Below are positions 1 to 7,727 of a stretch of DNA of 64,000 nucleotides, in pieces. The position numbers and the translations under genes were made by a program. The stretch is from NCBI GenBank assembly GCA_038213435.1, contig JBBQTI010000007.1, positions 43,496-107,495 on the forward strand, in the 5' to 3' direction. Within the stretch, counting starts at the first letter, position 1. Each line of letters starts with the position of its first letter. The notes beneath the pieces were generated by a model, which ran no database searches, was not told where the DNA came from, and saw only the letters and a program-made list of their open reading frames with translations. Source of the DNA: PALSA-610 sp038213435 (GTDB taxonomy: Bacteria; Actinomycetota; Acidimicrobiia; IMCC26256; PALSA-610).

Positions 1-84
1 CCCGGCTACGCCCGGTTGTCGTTCGCGCTCGGCGACGACGACCTGGGTGTCGGGATGCGGCGGATCGCGGAGCTCCTGTCGTAA
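1..84 (+). CDS. C-terminal end of a class I/II aminotransferase (partial)
   Basis: The window opens inside a reading frame whose last 27 residues run GYARLSFALGDDDL... to a TAA stop. The G-x-x-R-[LI]-S-[FY]-[AS] pattern followed by an acidic loop and a final amphipathic helix with RI..LL is the usual carboxy terminus of PLP-dependent fold-type I aminotransferases of the aspartate/histidinol-phosphate kind. Only the tail is visible, so the substrate cannot be named. It is followed by serA in the same direction. Confidence 0.55.
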   Translation, partial: PGYARLSFALGDDDLGVGMRRIAELLS

Positions 85-117
85 CTACTCGTCGGGACTA
101 CTCGTCGGGACTACTCG
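85..117. repeat. 13-bp tandem repeat, 2.5 copies
   Basis: Directly after the stop codon at 84 the unit CTACTCGTCGGGA occurs twice in tandem (85-97 and 98-110) and then as a 7-base partial copy. It is non-coding in the gene orientation and lies in the 95-base gap before serA. No function is evident. Confidence 0.6.
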
Positions 118-165
118 CAGGGCTGCCCACCGCGGGAACGGCCCGTGAGCGACGTCGTCGCCGTC

Positions 166-171
166 TACCCT
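166..171 (+). promoter_or_regulatory. -10 box TACCCT of serA, leaderless start
   Basis: TACCCT ends 8 bases before the ATG at 180, so transcription should begin at or next to the start codon. No Shine-Dalgarno sequence precedes the ATG. Confidence 0.6.
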
Positions 172-179
172 CGGGGGCG

Positions 180-1757
180 ATGCCCGCGCGTGTTCTCGTC
201 TCCGAACCCCTCGCCGAGCGCGGACTCGTCGCCATGCGTACCGCCGGGCTCGACGTCGACGTGCGGACCGGTCTCTCCCGGGAGCAGCTGCTCGAAGCGG
301 TCAAGGGCGCGCGGGCGCTCGTGATCCGCAGCGCGACCCAGGTCACGGCCGAAGTGCTCGAAGCGGCGACCGAACTCGTCGTCGTCGGGAGGGCGGGTAT
401 CGGACTCGACAACGTCGACGTCGTCGAGGCGACACGGCGAGGCGTGATGGTCGTCAACGCCCCCCAGTCCAACGTCCTGTCGGCGGCCGAGCACACGCTC
501 GCGCTCCTCCTCGCGCAGGCGCGCAACGTCCCCCAGGCCAACGCCGACCTGAAGGCCGGTGCCTGGAACCGGTCGAAATGGGAAGGTGTCGAGCTGCACG
601 GCAAGACGCTCGGCATCGTCGGTCTCGGACGCGTCGGTGTGCTCGTCGCACAACGCGCGCACTCGTTCGGCATGCGGCTCATCGCGTACGACCCGTTCGT
701 CAGCTCGGATCGGGCGCGTCAGCTCGGCGTGGCGCTCCTTCCGACGGTCGAGGAGCTGGTGGCGATCTCCGACTTCGTTTCGATTCACGCCACGAAGACA
801 CCCGAGACGGTCGGGCTCATCAATGCGTCGGTGCTCGCCCACGCCAAGCCCGGCCTACGTCTCGTCAACGCGGGTCGCGGCGGCATCGTCGACGAGGACG
901 CACTGGCGGCGGCCATCGCCGACGGCCGGCTCGGCGGCGCCGCGATCGACACGTTTGCAAAGGAACCGACCACCGAATCGCCGCTGTTCGCGCTGGACAA
1001 CGTCGTCGTCACGCCGCACCTCGGCGCGTCGACCGCCGAGGCCCAGGACAAGGCGGGGGAGACGATCGCGGAGCAGGTGATCCTCGCGTTGCGCGGCGAC
1101 TTCGTGCCGTTCGCGGTCAACGTCGCCGCCTCCGAGGCCTCCGAGAGCGTGCGCCCGTTCCTGCCGCTGGCCGAGCGGCTCGGACGCCTGTTCACGGGTC
1201 TGGCCGGAGGCGCGCCCTCGACGCTCAATATCGAATACGAGGGCGAGATCGCCGACTACGACTGCCGCGTGCTCACCCTGTCGGTGTTGAAGGGCGTGCT
1301 CGCCCCCGTGGTCACGGAGCCGGTGTCGTACGTCAATGCTCCGCAGATCGCGGAACAACGCGGCATCTCGGTGCGTGAAACGAAGTCGTCCGACGCGCGC
1401 GATTACGTGAATCTCATCGTCGTTCGCGGCGATCAGGGCACGCACGTCGCGGCAACACTGTTCGGCAAACACCAGGCGCCGCGCATCGTGGGGATCGACG
1501 GCCACCAGGTCGACCTACCGCCGGCGCGGCACATGCTCGTCGTGCACAACGACGACAGCCCGGGCATGATCGGTCGCGTTGGCACGGTGCTCGGTGACGC
1601 CGGCATCAACATCTCGAACATGGACGTCGGGCAGAGCCCGAGCGGTGAGGCGGCGTTGATGGTGATCGCGACCGAAACGGCGGTAGCGGACAAGGTGGTC
1701 CAGCACGTGACGCGCCAGGAAGGCGTGCAGTCGGCTCGCGCCATTGATCTCGGTTGA
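180..1757 (+). CDS. serA: D-3-phosphoglycerate dehydrogenase
   Basis: Oxidises 3-phosphoglycerate to 3-phosphohydroxypyruvate with NAD, the first step of cytoplasmic serine synthesis. The 525-residue length is that of the long actinobacterial type. A catalytic domain carries the Rossmann motif GIVGLGRVGVLV near residue 148, NAGRGGIVDEDAL near 235 and the active-site His in TPHLGAST near 280. An intermediate ASB domain follows (about 320-445), and the end is an ACT domain (LVVHNDDSPGMIGRVGTVL) that in this family senses serine. The ATG at 180 was chosen because a TACCCT -10 box lies 8 bases upstream. It is convergent with the next gene, with only 5 bases between stops. Confidence 0.95.
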   Translation: MPARVLVSEPLAERGLVAMRTAGLDVDVRTGLSREQLLEAVKGARALVIRSATQVTAEVLEAATELVVVGRAGIGLDNVDVVEATRRGVMVVNAPQSNVLSAAEHTLALLLAQARNVPQANADLKAGAWNRSKWEGVELHGKTLGIVGLGRVGVLVAQRAHSFGMRLIAYDPFVSSDRARQLGVALLPTVEELVAISDFVSIHATKTPETVGLINASVLAHAKPGLRLVNAGRGGIVDEDALAAAIADGRLGGAAIDTFAKEPTTESPLFALDNVVVTPHLGASTAEAQDKAGETIAEQVILALRGDFVPFAVNVAASEASESVRPFLPLAERLGRLFTGLAGGAPSTLNIEYEGEIADYDCRVLTLSVLKGVLAPVVTEPVSYVNAPQIAEQRGISVRETKSSDARDYVNLIVVRGDQGTHVAATLFGKHQAPRIVGIDGHQVDLPPARHMLVVHNDDSPGMIGRVGTVLGDAGINISNMDVGQSPSGEAALMVIATETAVADKVVQHVTRQEGVQSARAIDLG

Positions 1758-1762
1758 GGCCG

Positions 1763-2164
1763 CTAGAACTTCGAGGGCCGTAGCCCGTCGGCGGCGGCAG
1801 CGGCATCGTCGGCGTAACAACGGTCGGGCTTCGTGCGCGCGTAGTTCGCGCCCCCCGGCGAGTGGTAGATCCCGCTCGCGAGCTTCGCTTTTATCGGATG
1901 GGTCGGCGGGCAGCTGCCGTCGGCGTTCGGCTCGACCCACTGCTCCGGCTCGGCTGCCGTCGCCGGCGCGGCGGACGCATCCGTGGCCGGCTCGGCCGGC
2001 GCGGCGGACGCGTCGCGCGGAACGGGCGGGAAGGGGAACGGCGCCGTCGACCATTCCACGCCTCGCGGTCGCTCCTCCGCCCTTGCGCTCCAGGCGCGCC
2101 ACGCCGCATATGCGATGCCGCCGAGGATCCCGGCGCCGAGTGCCCGCTTCAGCGCCTTATGCAT
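1763..2164 (-). CDS. Membrane-anchored sunset-domain protein
   Basis: A 133-residue protein starting MHKALKRALGAGILGGIAYAAWRAW, which gives one N-terminal membrane anchor. A low-complexity Pro/Ala/Glu linker follows, then a C-terminal block of about 45 residues (CPPTHPIKAKLASGIYHSPG.., ANYARTKPDRCYADDAAAAADGLRPSKF). That block matches the small domain called 'sunset' in database annotation, found at the end of many actinobacterial surface or nuclease-like proteins. Its two Cys could form a disulfide. A longer frame extends upstream, but that part is Arg/Ser-rich and unlike protein, so I place the start at 2164. Function is unknown and the domain name comes from memory of the family. Confidence 0.7.
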   Translation of the reverse strand: MHKALKRALGAGILGGIAYAAWRAWSARAEERPRGVEWSTAPFPFPPVPRDASAAPAEPATDASAAPATAAEPEQWVEPNADGSCPPTHPIKAKLASGIYHSPGGANYARTKPDRCYADDAAAAADGLRPSKF

Positions 2165-2235
2165 CGGCCGGCCCGTCAGAGTGCTCCATCCGGCGAATTC
2201 TCTCATGCGCGGGCCGGTGGCTGCCGACCGAAGGT

Positions 2236-2264
2236 TTGACGAACGCGATCGACGCTGGCACACT
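2236..2264 (+). promoter_or_regulatory. Sigma70-like promoter of the leuA leader
   Basis: TTGACG (2236-2241) and CACACT (2259-2264) are separated by exactly 17 bases. The predicted start near 2271 is only a few bases before the leader-peptide ATG at 2275. Confidence 0.7.
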
Positions 2265-2274
2265 GGAGCGACTT

Positions 2275-2328
2275 ATGCGCAAGGAGACAACGGCTTCCGC
2301 AGCTCTGCTGGTCCTCCTCCTTATGTAG
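2275..2328 (+). CDS. leuL: Leucine attenuator leader peptide
   Basis: A 17-codon frame, MRKETTASAALLVLLLM, with five Leu and one Val in its last seven residues. It begins about 4 bases from the predicted transcription start and stops one base before the first arm of a hairpin. Ribosome stalling at the CTG CTG GTC CTC CTC CTT run when charged Leu-tRNA is scarce would change folding of the following RNA and let transcription continue into leuA. This is classical amino-acid attenuation; leucine attenuators before leuA are known in actinobacteria. It is well under 60 codons, so gene callers normally miss it. Confidence 0.85.
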   Translation: MRKETTASAALLVLLLM

Positions 2329-2388
2329 GCGCGAGCGCCCGTTGGTGCTCGCGCTCGACCCTCCGTGCCGACCGGCCGGAGGGTTTTT
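2329..2388 (+). terminator. leuA attenuator: pause hairpin and terminator
   Basis: The first hairpin pairs GCGCGAGC (2329-2336) with GCTCGCGC (2347-2354). The second pairs CCCTCCG (2359-2365) with CGGAGGG (2377-2383) and is followed by TTTTT, an intrinsic terminator. leuA starts 52 bases further on. The order leader peptide, hairpin, terminator, biosynthetic gene is diagnostic of attenuation. Confidence 0.85.
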
Positions 2389-2440
2389 CGTTGCAGCAAC
2401 GGGCCGGGTATCCCGGCCCGCAGAGAGCGAGTGAAGAGTT

Positions 2441-3982
2441 ATGGACACGGTCAGGATCTTCGATACGACCCTTCGAGACGGCGAGCAGTCGCCCGGTATC
2501 TCGCTCGACGTCACCGAGAAGCTCGAGATCGCCGACCAGCTCGCCCGGCTCGGCGTGGACGTGATCGAAGCCGGCTTCCCGATCGCGTCCGATGGCGATT
2601 TCGAGTCGGTCGAGGCCATCGCCAAGGCAGTGAAGGGGCCGATCATCACCGCCCTCTCGCGCACCGGCTTCAAAGATGTCGACCGGGCGTGGGAGGCGGT
2701 TCGCCACGCCGTGAAGCCGCGCATCCACGTGTTCATCGCGACGTCGAAGATTCACATGGAAAAGAAGCTCCGCATGACTCCCGAGCAGGTGAAGCACGAG
2801 GCCGGGGCGGCGGTGGCGCGGGCCAAGGGTTACGTCGTCGACGTGGAGTTCTCGCCCGAGGACGGGTACCGCTCCGATCCCGTCTTCATGTGCGAGGTGT
2901 GCCAGATCGCGGTCGACAACGGCGCGACGACGCTGAACATCCCCGACACCGTCGGCTTCGCGGTACCGGAGGACTACGGGCAGTTGATCAAGTACGTCAT
3001 CGAGACCGTGCGGGGCGATTTCATCGTCTCGACGCACTGCCACAACGATCTCGGCCTGGCGGTCGCGAACTCGCTCGCCGGCGTCTCGAACGGCGCGCGT
3101 CAGGTCGAGTGCGCGGTCAATGGGCTCGGCGAGCGTGCGGGCAACGCCGCGCTCGAAGAGGTCGTGATGGCGATCCGGACCCGGCGCGACTACTTCGACG
3201 CGGTCGACGTGAACGTTCGCACGGAGGAGCTGGCCCGTACCTCGCGCATGGTCGCGCGTCTGACCGGCTACCACGTGCAGTACAACAAGGCCGTCGTCGG
3301 TCGCAACGCGTTCGCGCACGAAGCCGGCATTCATCAGCATGGTGTGCTTGCAGACCGTGAGACGTACGAGATCATCGACGCTTCGACGGTCGGCCAGGAA
3401 GCGGCGCAGATCGTGCTCGGCAAGCACTCGGGTCGCCACGCGTTTGCCGACACGCTCGAGAAGATGGGAATTCACGTGCAGGGCGACGCGCTGAACAGCG
3501 CGTTCGTGCGCTTCAAGGAGCTCGCCGACAAGAAGGTCGCGATCACGGACGCCGATCTCGAGGCGATCATCGCGGAGGAGATCGGGAGCGGCAAGGTACA
3601 TCGTTACGGCTTGCACGAGCTCGAGGTTCGCGGCGGCACCAGCACCCCACCGTCCGCCCGAGTGGTGCTCACCGATGCCGACGGCAAGATCGAAGCCGGC
3701 GGCACTGGAGACGGCATGATCGACGCCGCGATCGCGGCCATCGGCGAGGCGACGGGCGTGCAGGGCGTTCTCGGCAACTTCCAGGTCTCGTCGGTGACAG
3801 GTGGCGCCGACGCGCTGGGCGCGGTGACGGTGACCGTCGACGCGGAAGGGCGCAAAGTGACGGGTCGGGGCGTCGCGACCGACGTCGTCGAAGCCTCTGC
3901 GCGCGCGTACCTCAACGCGGTCAACAAGCTCGTACGCCTGCGCGGCCGCGACGAGGTCCGCGAGAGCACTGTCGGCCCCTGA
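2441..3982 (+). CDS. leuA: 2-isopropylmalate synthase
   Basis: Condenses acetyl-CoA with 2-ketoisovalerate, the committed step of leucine synthesis. The 513-residue protein is the shorter E. coli-like type. The HMGL-like TIM barrel begins with RIFDTTLRDGEQSPGISL (residues 4-21), has the metal-binding STHCHNDLGLAVANSLAG near residue 200 and NGLGERAGNAALEEV, then FAHEAGIHQHG. A C-terminal LeuA dimer domain (about 385-513) ends the protein and in this family binds the feedback inhibitor leucine. AGAGCGAG lies upstream of the ATG at 2441. Expression is governed by the attenuator at 2275-2388. It is distinguished from cimA at 14357 by the HxH region and by its leader. Confidence 0.93.
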   Translation: MDTVRIFDTTLRDGEQSPGISLDVTEKLEIADQLARLGVDVIEAGFPIASDGDFESVEAIAKAVKGPIITALSRTGFKDVDRAWEAVRHAVKPRIHVFIATSKIHMEKKLRMTPEQVKHEAGAAVARAKGYVVDVEFSPEDGYRSDPVFMCEVCQIAVDNGATTLNIPDTVGFAVPEDYGQLIKYVIETVRGDFIVSTHCHNDLGLAVANSLAGVSNGARQVECAVNGLGERAGNAALEEVVMAIRTRRDYFDAVDVNVRTEELARTSRMVARLTGYHVQYNKAVVGRNAFAHEAGIHQHGVLADRETYEIIDASTVGQEAAQIVLGKHSGRHAFADTLEKMGIHVQGDALNSAFVRFKELADKKVAITDADLEAIIAEEIGSGKVHRYGLHELEVRGGTSTPPSARVVLTDADGKIEAGGTGDGMIDAAIAAIGEATGVQGVLGNFQVSSVTGGADALGAVTVTVDAEGRKVTGRGVATDVVEASARAYLNAVNKLVRLRGRDEVRESTVGP

Positions 3983-3983
3983 C

Positions 3984-4625
3984 GTGACCGTGAATCTGTG
4001 GGTCAACGAGGAGCATGCCCTCGCCTACTTGCGCGAGCGCGACACGCTCCCGCACCGTGTCGACGCGCTCGAAGTCCTGTGCGAGCTGCTACCGGCGCGG
4101 GTCGAGCGGATCCTCGATCTCGGAACCGGCGACGGAGTCACGCTCGGGCTCGTGCTCGCGGCGCGACCGGACGCGACCGGAATCGGTCTCGATTTCGGCG
4201 ACGAGATGTTGCGCCGCGCCCGGGATCGCTTCACGGGCGACACTCGGGTCGAGATCGACCGGCACGATCTCGATCAGCCCCTGCAGAGCGCACTCGGCGA
4301 CTTCGACGTGGTCGTGTCGAGCTTCGCGATCCACCACTGCGCGCCCGCTCGCCAACGCGCGCTTTACGGCGAGGTGTTCGAAATCTTGCGTCCGGGTGGG
4401 CTCTTCGTGAACGCCGAGCACGTGGCGTCGCCCACCGAAGCGCTCCATCTCGAATTTCTCGCAGCACTCGGGCGGACGCCCGCCGACGACGACCCGTCCA
4501 ATCAGCTCGTCGGCGTCGAACAGCATCTGACCTGGTTGAACGACCTCGGATTCGAGAATTGTGAGTGCTTTTGGAAGTGGCGCGAGCTTGCGGTGATCGC
4601 CGCGACACGGCCCGCGGTCGCATGA
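3984..4625 (+). CDS. Class I SAM-dependent methyltransferase
   Basis: A 213-residue cytoplasmic methyltransferase. Motif I is ILDLGTGDGVTLGLVL (about residues 41-56), the acidic residue of motif II lies in IGLDFGDEMLRRAR, and VVVSSFAIHHC plus LRPGGLFVNAEHV match the later motifs of the Methyltransf_11/25 fold. It starts with GTG one base after the leuA stop and is probably co-transcribed. The substrate is unknown. Nothing shows a link to leucine synthesis beyond position. Confidence 0.8.
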   Translation: MTVNLWVNEEHALAYLRERDTLPHRVDALEVLCELLPARVERILDLGTGDGVTLGLVLAARPDATGIGLDFGDEMLRRARDRFTGDTRVEIDRHDLDQPLQSALGDFDVVVSSFAIHHCAPARQRALYGEVFEILRPGGLFVNAEHVASPTEALHLEFLAALGRTPADDDPSNQLVGVEQHLTWLNDLGFENCECFWKWRELAVIAATRPAVA

Positions 4626-4712
4626 CCCGGGGCCACGGGCGGGAACAATCACCCAACTTCGAAACTTGAACGTCGCAATAGCGACATCGGGCAATCCTGC
4701 GGAGGACGTGTG

Positions 4713-4835
4713 ATGAGCGTCATCGATTTCTTCGAGTACCTGGCCGGCAGCGCGCACACGGTCGACCTCGCGCACGAGCTCGCCGACGTGTGGGTCGCGC
4801 GCCAGATGGCCGACCTGTACGAACCCGCCGCCTGA
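4713..4835 (+). CDS. Putative 40-residue small protein
   Basis: ATG at 4713 is preceded by a strong ribosome-binding site (GGAGGAC, 4701-4707) and opens a 40-codon frame, MSVIDFFEYLAGSAHTV.. ending ..MADLYEPAA. The composition is balanced, not the Arg/Ser-rich pattern of chance frames in this DNA, and it predicts an amphipathic helix. It ends 8 bases before the convergent leuD stop. I do not recognise it. The good RBS and clean composition argue that it is translated. Confidence 0.5.
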   Translation: MSVIDFFEYLAGSAHTVDLAHELADVWVARQMADLYEPAA

Positions 4836-4843
4836 GCCGGCGG

Positions 4844-5440
4844 CTATGCCAGGGCCGACGGCAGCCAGGTTGGCCTGGTCGACTCGTAGACGTCGATCGC
4901 GTCGGCGTGTCGCAACGACAGACCGATGTCGTCGAGACCGTTGAGCAATCGGTATTGCGTGAAGTCGTCGAGCTCGAACGAGACATCGAGGTCGATGGCC
5001 GGCGCGGCGACGCGCTTGCGCTCCACGTCGACGACGATCTCGAGGTTCGGGTCTTCCTCGATTGCTTCCCAGAGACGGTGAACCGCGGCCTCGGGGATCG
5101 CCGCGACGACGAGGCCCATCTTGCCCGCGTTATTGCGAAAGATATCGGCGAAGCGCGTCGAGAGCACCGCCCGGAAGCCATAGTCCATGAGCGCCCAAAC
5201 GGCGTGCTCTCGTGACGAGCCGGTGCCGAAGTTCGGGCCCGCGACGAGAACGTTTGCGCCCTCGTAGCGCGCCTGGTTGAGCACGAAATCGGAGTTCTCG
5301 CGCCACTCCGAGAACAATCCCTCGCCGAAACCGGTGCGCTCGACGCGCTTCAGCCAGTCGCTCGGGATGATCTGATCGGTATCGACGTCGGAGCGCACCA
5401 GCGGCAATCCGCGCCCGGTGATCACATTTACCTTCTCCAT
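4844..5440 (-). CDS. leuD: 3-isopropylmalate dehydratase small subunit
   Basis: A 198-residue small subunit of isopropylmalate isomerase, which swaps 2- and 3-isopropylmalate. It also acts on citramalate when the citramalate pathway is used, as cimA here suggests. Diagnostic motifs are SDVDTDQIIPSDWLKR near the start and GPNFGTGSSREHAVWAL in the middle. The ATG overlaps the leuC stop (TGATG), so the two subunits are translationally coupled. Confidence 0.93.
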   Translation of the reverse strand: MEKVNVITGRGLPLVRSDVDTDQIIPSDWLKRVERTGFGEGLFSEWRENSDFVLNQARYEGANVLVAGPNFGTGSSREHAVWALMDYGFRAVLSTRFADIFRNNAGKMGLVVAAIPEAAVHRLWEAIEEDPNLEIVVDVERKRVAAPAIDLDVSFELDDFTQYRLLNGLDDIGLSLRHADAIDVYESTRPTWLPSALA

Positions 5441-6924
5441 CAGCTCAGGTCTTCCGGAGTCGAGAAGCGACCCGCGATCGCGGTCGCGGCCGCGACCGCG
5501 GGCGAGACGAGGTGCGTGCGGCCGCCCTTGCCCTGACGGCCTTCGAAGTTGCGATTCGACGTCGATGCGCAACGCTCGCCCGGGGCGAGCTTGTCGGGAT
5601 TCATTGCCAGGCACATCGAGCAGCCCGGTTCGCGCCAGTCGAAACCGGCTTCGCGGAACACCCGGTCGAGGCCTTCCGACTCGGCTTGGGCCTTGACCGC
5701 GGCCGACCCCGGAACCACGAGCGTCCGCACGCCGGTCTTGACCTGGCGACCGCGGGCGACGGCCGCCGCGACCCGCAGGTCCTCGATCCGCGAGTTCGTG
5801 CACGAGCCGATGAAAACGGTGTCGACCGCGATGTCGCGCATCGGTGTACCCGCCTTCAGACCCATGTACACGAGTGCCCGCTTGGCCGACTCCCTCGCCG
5901 ATTCGTCGCTGAAAGTATCGGGATCGGGAACGGTGTCGTCGATCGGGATCGTCTGCGCGGGATTCGTACCCCACGACACGTGGGGTCGCAACGTTGTCGC
6001 GTCGATGAAGACCTCCTTGTCGAAGGCGGCGTCGGGGTCGGTGACGAGCGTTCGCCAGTCGTCGACCGCGCGTTCCCACTCCGCGCCTTGCGGTGCGAAC
6101 TCCCGCCCGTTGACGTACGCGAACGTCGCGTCGTCGGGGGCGACCAGGCCGGCGCGGGCGCCGGCTTCGATCGACATGTTGCAGACCGTCATCCGGCCCT
6201 CGATCGACAGGCCACGGATCGCCGAACCGCGGTACTCGATGACGGAGCCGATGCCACCGCCCGTGCCGATGCGGGCGATGATCGCGAGCACGATGTCCTT
6301 GGCCGACACGCTCGAGGGCACGTTGCCGTCGACCGTGATCGCCATCGTCCCGGGCCTCATCTGCGGCAGCGTCTGAGTCGCGAGCACGTGCTCGACCTCG
6401 CTCGTGCCGATGCCGAATGCCAACGCGCCGAATGCGCCGTGGGTAGAGGTGTGGCTGTCGCCGCACACGATCGTCATGCCCGGCTGCGTGAGTCCCTGCT
6501 CCGGTCCGATGACGTGGACGATCCCTTGCCCCGGATCGCGCATGCCGTAGAGCCGGATACCGAACTCTTCGCAGTTGCGCGCGAGCACGTCCATCTGCTT
6601 GGCGGAGATCGGATCGGTCAGCGGCTTGTCGAGGCCGGCGGTGGGCACGTTGTGGTCCATCGTCGCCACGGTGAGCTCGGGTCGGCGCACACGTCGGCCC
6701 GCGGCGCGCAGACCGTCGAACGCCTGCGGCGAGGTCACTTCGTGCACCAGATGCAAGTCGACGTAGAGGAGGTCGGGCTCGTCGGACGCGGAGTGGACGA
6801 CGTGGCGCTCCCAGAGCTTCTCGGACAGTGTCCTCGGGGTCGCTGTCCTCGGGGTCGCTGTCCTCGGGGTCAGTGTCTTCGGGGTTGCGGTCTTCGGGGT
6901 TGCGGTCTTCGGGGTCGTCGCCAT
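5440..6924 (-). CDS. leuC: 3-isopropylmalate dehydratase large subunit
   Basis: A 494-residue aconitase-family subunit that binds a [4Fe-4S] cluster. Cluster ligands are visible in FIGSCTNSRIEDL and in PGCSMCLAMNPDKL. Substrate contacts occur in VCGDSHTSTHGAFGALAFGIGTSE. The ATG at 6924 has AGGAG six bases upstream. Residues 2-31 are unusual: six copies of a Thr-Pro-[Lys/Arg]-Thr pentapeptide encoded by a 15-bp tandem repeat precede the normal start of the family (LSEKLWERHVV). Transcription is divergent from an IclR regulator and the operator candidate at 6936-6952 overlaps its promoter. Confidence 0.94.
   Translation of the reverse strand: MATTPKTATPKTATPKTLTPRTATPRTATPRTLSEKLWERHVVHSASDEPDLLYVDLHLVHEVTSPQAFDGLRAAGRRVRRPELTVATMDHNVPTAGLDKPLTDPISAKQMDVLARNCEEFGIRLYGMRDPGQGIVHVIGPEQGLTQPGMTIVCGDSHTSTHGAFGALAFGIGTSEVEHVLATQTLPQMRPGTMAITVDGNVPSSVSAKDIVLAIIARIGTGGGIGSVIEYRGSAIRGLSIEGRMTVCNMSIEAGARAGLVAPDDATFAYVNGREFAPQGAEWERAVDDWRTLVTDPDAAFDKEVFIDATTLRPHVSWGTNPAQTIPIDDTVPDPDTFSDESARESAKRALVYMGLKAGTPMRDIAVDTVFIGSCTNSRIEDLRVAAAVARGRQVKTGVRTLVVPGSAAVKAQAESEGLDRVFREAGFDWREPGCSMCLAMNPDKLAPGERCASTSNRNFEGRQGKGGRTHLVSPAVAAATAIAGRFSTPEDLS
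6831..6920 (-). repeat. Six 15-bp tandem repeats in the leuC N-terminus
   Basis: Units start at 6831, 6846, 6861, 6876, 6891 and 6906, with a TC[CT]TCGGGGT core. They add a T-P-[KR]-T-[AL] extension to LeuC just after the initiator Met. Unit length is a multiple of three, so copy-number change would keep the frame. Confidence 0.85.
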
Positions 6925-6935
6925 GGGTTGCTCCT

Positions 6936-6952
6936 GTCTCAGTGTATGAGAC
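6936..6952. promoter_or_regulatory. Operator candidate between leuC and iclR
   Basis: A perfect inverted repeat GTCTCA-N5-TGAGAC. Its spacer forms part of TACACT read on the minus strand (6941-6946), a good -10 for leuC. Its right arm ends two bases before the -10 of the IclR gene. A dimeric regulator here could repress leuCD and itself. Confidence 0.6.
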
Positions 6953-6954
6953 GC

Positions 6955-6960
6955 TAGTAT
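6955..6960 (+). promoter_or_regulatory. -10 box TAGTAT of the IclR gene, leaderless
   Basis: TAGTAT ends 6 bases before the GTG at 6967, with no Shine-Dalgarno sequence between. Confidence 0.6.
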
Positions 6961-6966
6961 CGCTAG

Positions 6967-7692
6967 GTGGTCAGTGTAACAAGCGGCATCCAGGTGGTCG
7001 ATCGCGCCGTGCTGGTTCTCGACGCGGTGGCGCGCGGAGGACCCTGCTCTCTCGCCGAGCTCCAGCGTGCGACCGATCTTCCGCGCCCGACCGCGTATCG
7101 GCTCGCGGTTGCGCTCGAACGCCACGGCGTGCTGGCGCGCGACGCCGACGGGCGCTTCGTGCTCGGTCGGCGCCTGGCGGCATGGGGTGCAGTAGCGGGC
7201 CGCGGGCTGCCCGATGCCGGGCGTCCGGTGCTCGCTCGCCTGGGTGAGACAACCGGCGAGAGCGCGCAACTCTATGTACGCGAGGGTGACCACCGCGTCT
7301 GCGTCGCGGTGCACGAGCGGCCGAGCGGTCTGCGTGACACCGTGCCGCTCGGCGCAGTGTTGCCGCTCGATCGCGGCTCGGGCGGCAAGGTGCTCCTCGC
7401 GTGGGCGAGCGACGCGTCCCGGTTCGAGATCACGGCGAGTGAGGTCGCGGCCGTGCGTCGGCGCGGCTGGGCCGCGAGCGCGGGCGAACGGGAAGCCGGC
7501 GTCGCGAGTGTGAGCGCTCCGGTCTTCGACAGGCCCGGCGTGGTCGCGGCCGCGATCAGCGTGAGCGGCCCGATCGACCGGCTCGGATTGCATCCCGGCC
7601 GCCGGTTGGGGGCTTCGGTCGCGGCCGCGGCGGCCGACCTCTCGGCCACGCTGCGCGGCACCGGCAACCCCTCGCACGTCACGGGGGGGTAA
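6967..7692 (+). CDS. IclR-family regulator of leuCD (NdgR/LtbR-like)
   Basis: A 241-residue regulator. Residues 1-70 form the IclR winged helix (QVVDRAVLVLDAVARGGPCSLAELQRATDLPRPTAYRLAVALERHG). Residues about 80-240 form the ligand-binding domain (LYVREGDHRVCVAVHE.., GSGGKVLLAW). In Corynebacterium (LtbR) and Streptomyces (NdgR) the regulator divergent from leuCD belongs to this family, so the same role is very likely. The inverted repeat in the shared intergenic region is the probable site. Orthology is inferred from family and position. Confidence 0.85.
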   Translation: MVSVTSGIQVVDRAVLVLDAVARGGPCSLAELQRATDLPRPTAYRLAVALERHGVLARDADGRFVLGRRLAAWGAVAGRGLPDAGRPVLARLGETTGESAQLYVREGDHRVCVAVHERPSGLRDTVPLGAVLPLDRGSGGKVLLAWASDASRFEITASEVAAVRRRGWAASAGEREAGVASVSAPVFDRPGVVAAAISVSGPIDRLGLHPGRRLGASVAAAAADLSATLRGTGNPSHVTGG

Positions 7693-7714
7693 CAAGGGCG
7701 TAACAAATTGGCCC

Positions 7715-7720
7715 TACCGT
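7715..7720 (+). promoter_or_regulatory. -10 box TACCGT, leaderless start
   Basis: TACCGT ends 7 bases before the GTG at 7728. Confidence 0.55.
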
Positions 7721-7727
7721 CGGCTCC

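Noticed and set aside
2321..4006. 561-codon frame on the minus strand opposite leuA
   Set aside because: High-GC antisense shadow: Arg/His/Asp-rich composition, no family pattern, fully overlapped by leuA.
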